In this document: in pieces, positions 63,680-64,000 of the stretch
Numbering within the stretch: position 1 is the stretch's first letter
How the letters are laid out: each line of letters begins with the position of its first letter
DNA from: Ferruginibacter sp.
GTDB taxonomy: Bacteria > Bacteroidota > Bacteroidia > Chitinophagales > Chitinophagaceae
Assembly (NCBI GenBank): GCA_014379625.1
Contig: JACMLJ010000065.1
Coordinates: forward strand, 185,276-249,275
Direction: 5' to 3'
Length of the DNA stretch: 64,000 nucleotides
Program-made: the position numbers and the translations under genes
The notes under the pieces: generated by a model
What the model was told of the DNA's origin: nothing
The model's input: the letters and a program-made list of their open reading frames with translations, nothing else
Databases searched by the model: none

Positions 63680-63710
63680 TTGTAAATTGCTCAATTTTAA
63701 GCCAACTTTG
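63680..63710 (+). promoter_or_regulatory. Promoter of the response-regulator gene
   Basis: TTG (63680-63682), 20-bp spacer, CAACTTTG (63703-63710), one mismatch from TAnnTTTG. The ATG is 5 bp further on, the same very short leader seen for the GT2 gene. Confidence 0.5.
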
Positions 63711-63715
63711 CCAAT

Positions 63716-64000
63716 ATGGAAATATCAGTTGCAATAGTAGAAGACAACAATGACATTCGCAATGCGCTTGAACAAATAATTGACATGGCGGATGGATATA
63801 CCCTGGCAGGTTCCTGTGTAAATGGTGAGGAAGCAATTATTAGTATCCCCATCTTTAAACCCCAGGTGGTGTTAATGGATATCAACCTGGGTGGCATTAA
63901 TGGAATTGAAGTAGTGAGAAAATTAAAGGAAGAACTGCCCGATGTTTTATTTATGATGTGCACCGTGTATGAAGAAGATGAAAAAATCTTTGAAGCATTG
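63716..64000 (+). CDS. Response regulator, receiver domain (partial, runs off the window)
   Basis: 95 codons are visible. CheY-like receiver: acidic pair in VAIVEDNNDIR (about 5-15), phospho-acceptor Asp in VVLMDINLGGINGIEVV (about 56-72, D60), and switch Thr in MMCTVYEEDEKIFEAL. The spacing and the MDINLGG motif fit NarL/LuxR-type regulators, whose C-terminal helix-turn-helix would lie beyond the window. No histidine kinase gene is adjacent on the left. Confidence 0.9.
   Translation, partial: MEISVAIVEDNNDIRNALEQIIDMADGYTLAGSCVNGEEAIISIPIFKPQVVLMDINLGGINGIEVVRKLKEELPDVLFMMCTVYEEDEKIFEAL

Overview
The window looks like the chromosome of a Bacteroidota member, most likely Chitinophagaceae. 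The grounds are a SusC/SusD polysaccharide utilisation locus (PUL) run by a hybrid two-component regulator, -7 boxes of the TAnnTTTG type with -33 TTTG/TTG boxes, ATGA start/stop overlaps, a type IX secretion (T9SS) C-terminal tail fragment, class III glutamine synthetase, bacterial ceramide genes and DUF5686/DUF4833-type proteins. I saw no rRNA, tRNA, CRISPR array, complete insertion sequence or phage.

Layout. (1) 1-5 kb: the tail of an unknown gene, a bactofilin, a four-helix membrane protein, an SprT-like metalloprotein, a GNAT acetyltransferase, then an ECF sigma factor / RskA-type anti-sigma / fasciclin set resembling the mycobacterial SigK-RskA-MPT70/83 arrangement. (2) 5.1-29.5 kb: a co-oriented minus-strand PUL: regulator, GH31 with PA14, SusC, SusD, surface glycan-binding lipoprotein, GH2, a decayed GH9 fragment, GH51-like lipoprotein, GH97 and GH78. 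The content resembles a xyloglucan-type locus, but the only endo-acting candidate (GH9) is broken and a T9SS tail fragment lies where another secreted protein once ended. (3) 29.6-33.5 kb: small membrane proteins, a Crp/Fnr regulator coupled to an exported MsrB, lpxB and a Spy/CpxP-like protein.

(4) 33.9-45.4 kb is the most interesting part. A MarR regulator is followed by 11 co-directional genes that read as a ceramide plus inositol-lipid pathway: serine palmitoyltransferase, a GNAT-fold acyltransferase (candidate ceramide synthase), an NAD(P)-dependent reductase (candidate ceramide reductase), myo-inositol-phosphate synthase, a PgpA-like phosphatase, a GtrA-like membrane protein, a DUF5686 outer-membrane barrel, a CDP-alcohol phosphatidyltransferase, a DUF4833 protein, a fatty-acid (ceramide) hydroxylase, and an AUR1-like PAP2 enzyme (candidate inositol phosphorylceramide synthase). 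The gene set predicts hydroxylated inositol phosphorylceramide, with unassigned members that may move the lipids. Convergent to it lie a UPF0104 flippase-like protein, an internally duplicated membrane protein of unknown family, a Gfo/Idh/MocA oxidoreductase and a GMC oxidoreductase.

(5) 50.8-64 kb: housekeeping genes: a Uma2-type nuclease, glnN, purL, a clan AA aspartic-protease homologue with an altered active site, proC, an LptF/LptG permease, an OmpA-family protein, tgt, a GT2 glycosyltransferase, rsmG and the start of a response regulator.

Intergenic space carries a family of strictly 7-bp-period arrays (at least seven sites), often folding back from G-rich to C-rich heptads, plus a ~130-bp dispersed repeat in two copies and a 38-bp perfect palindrome.
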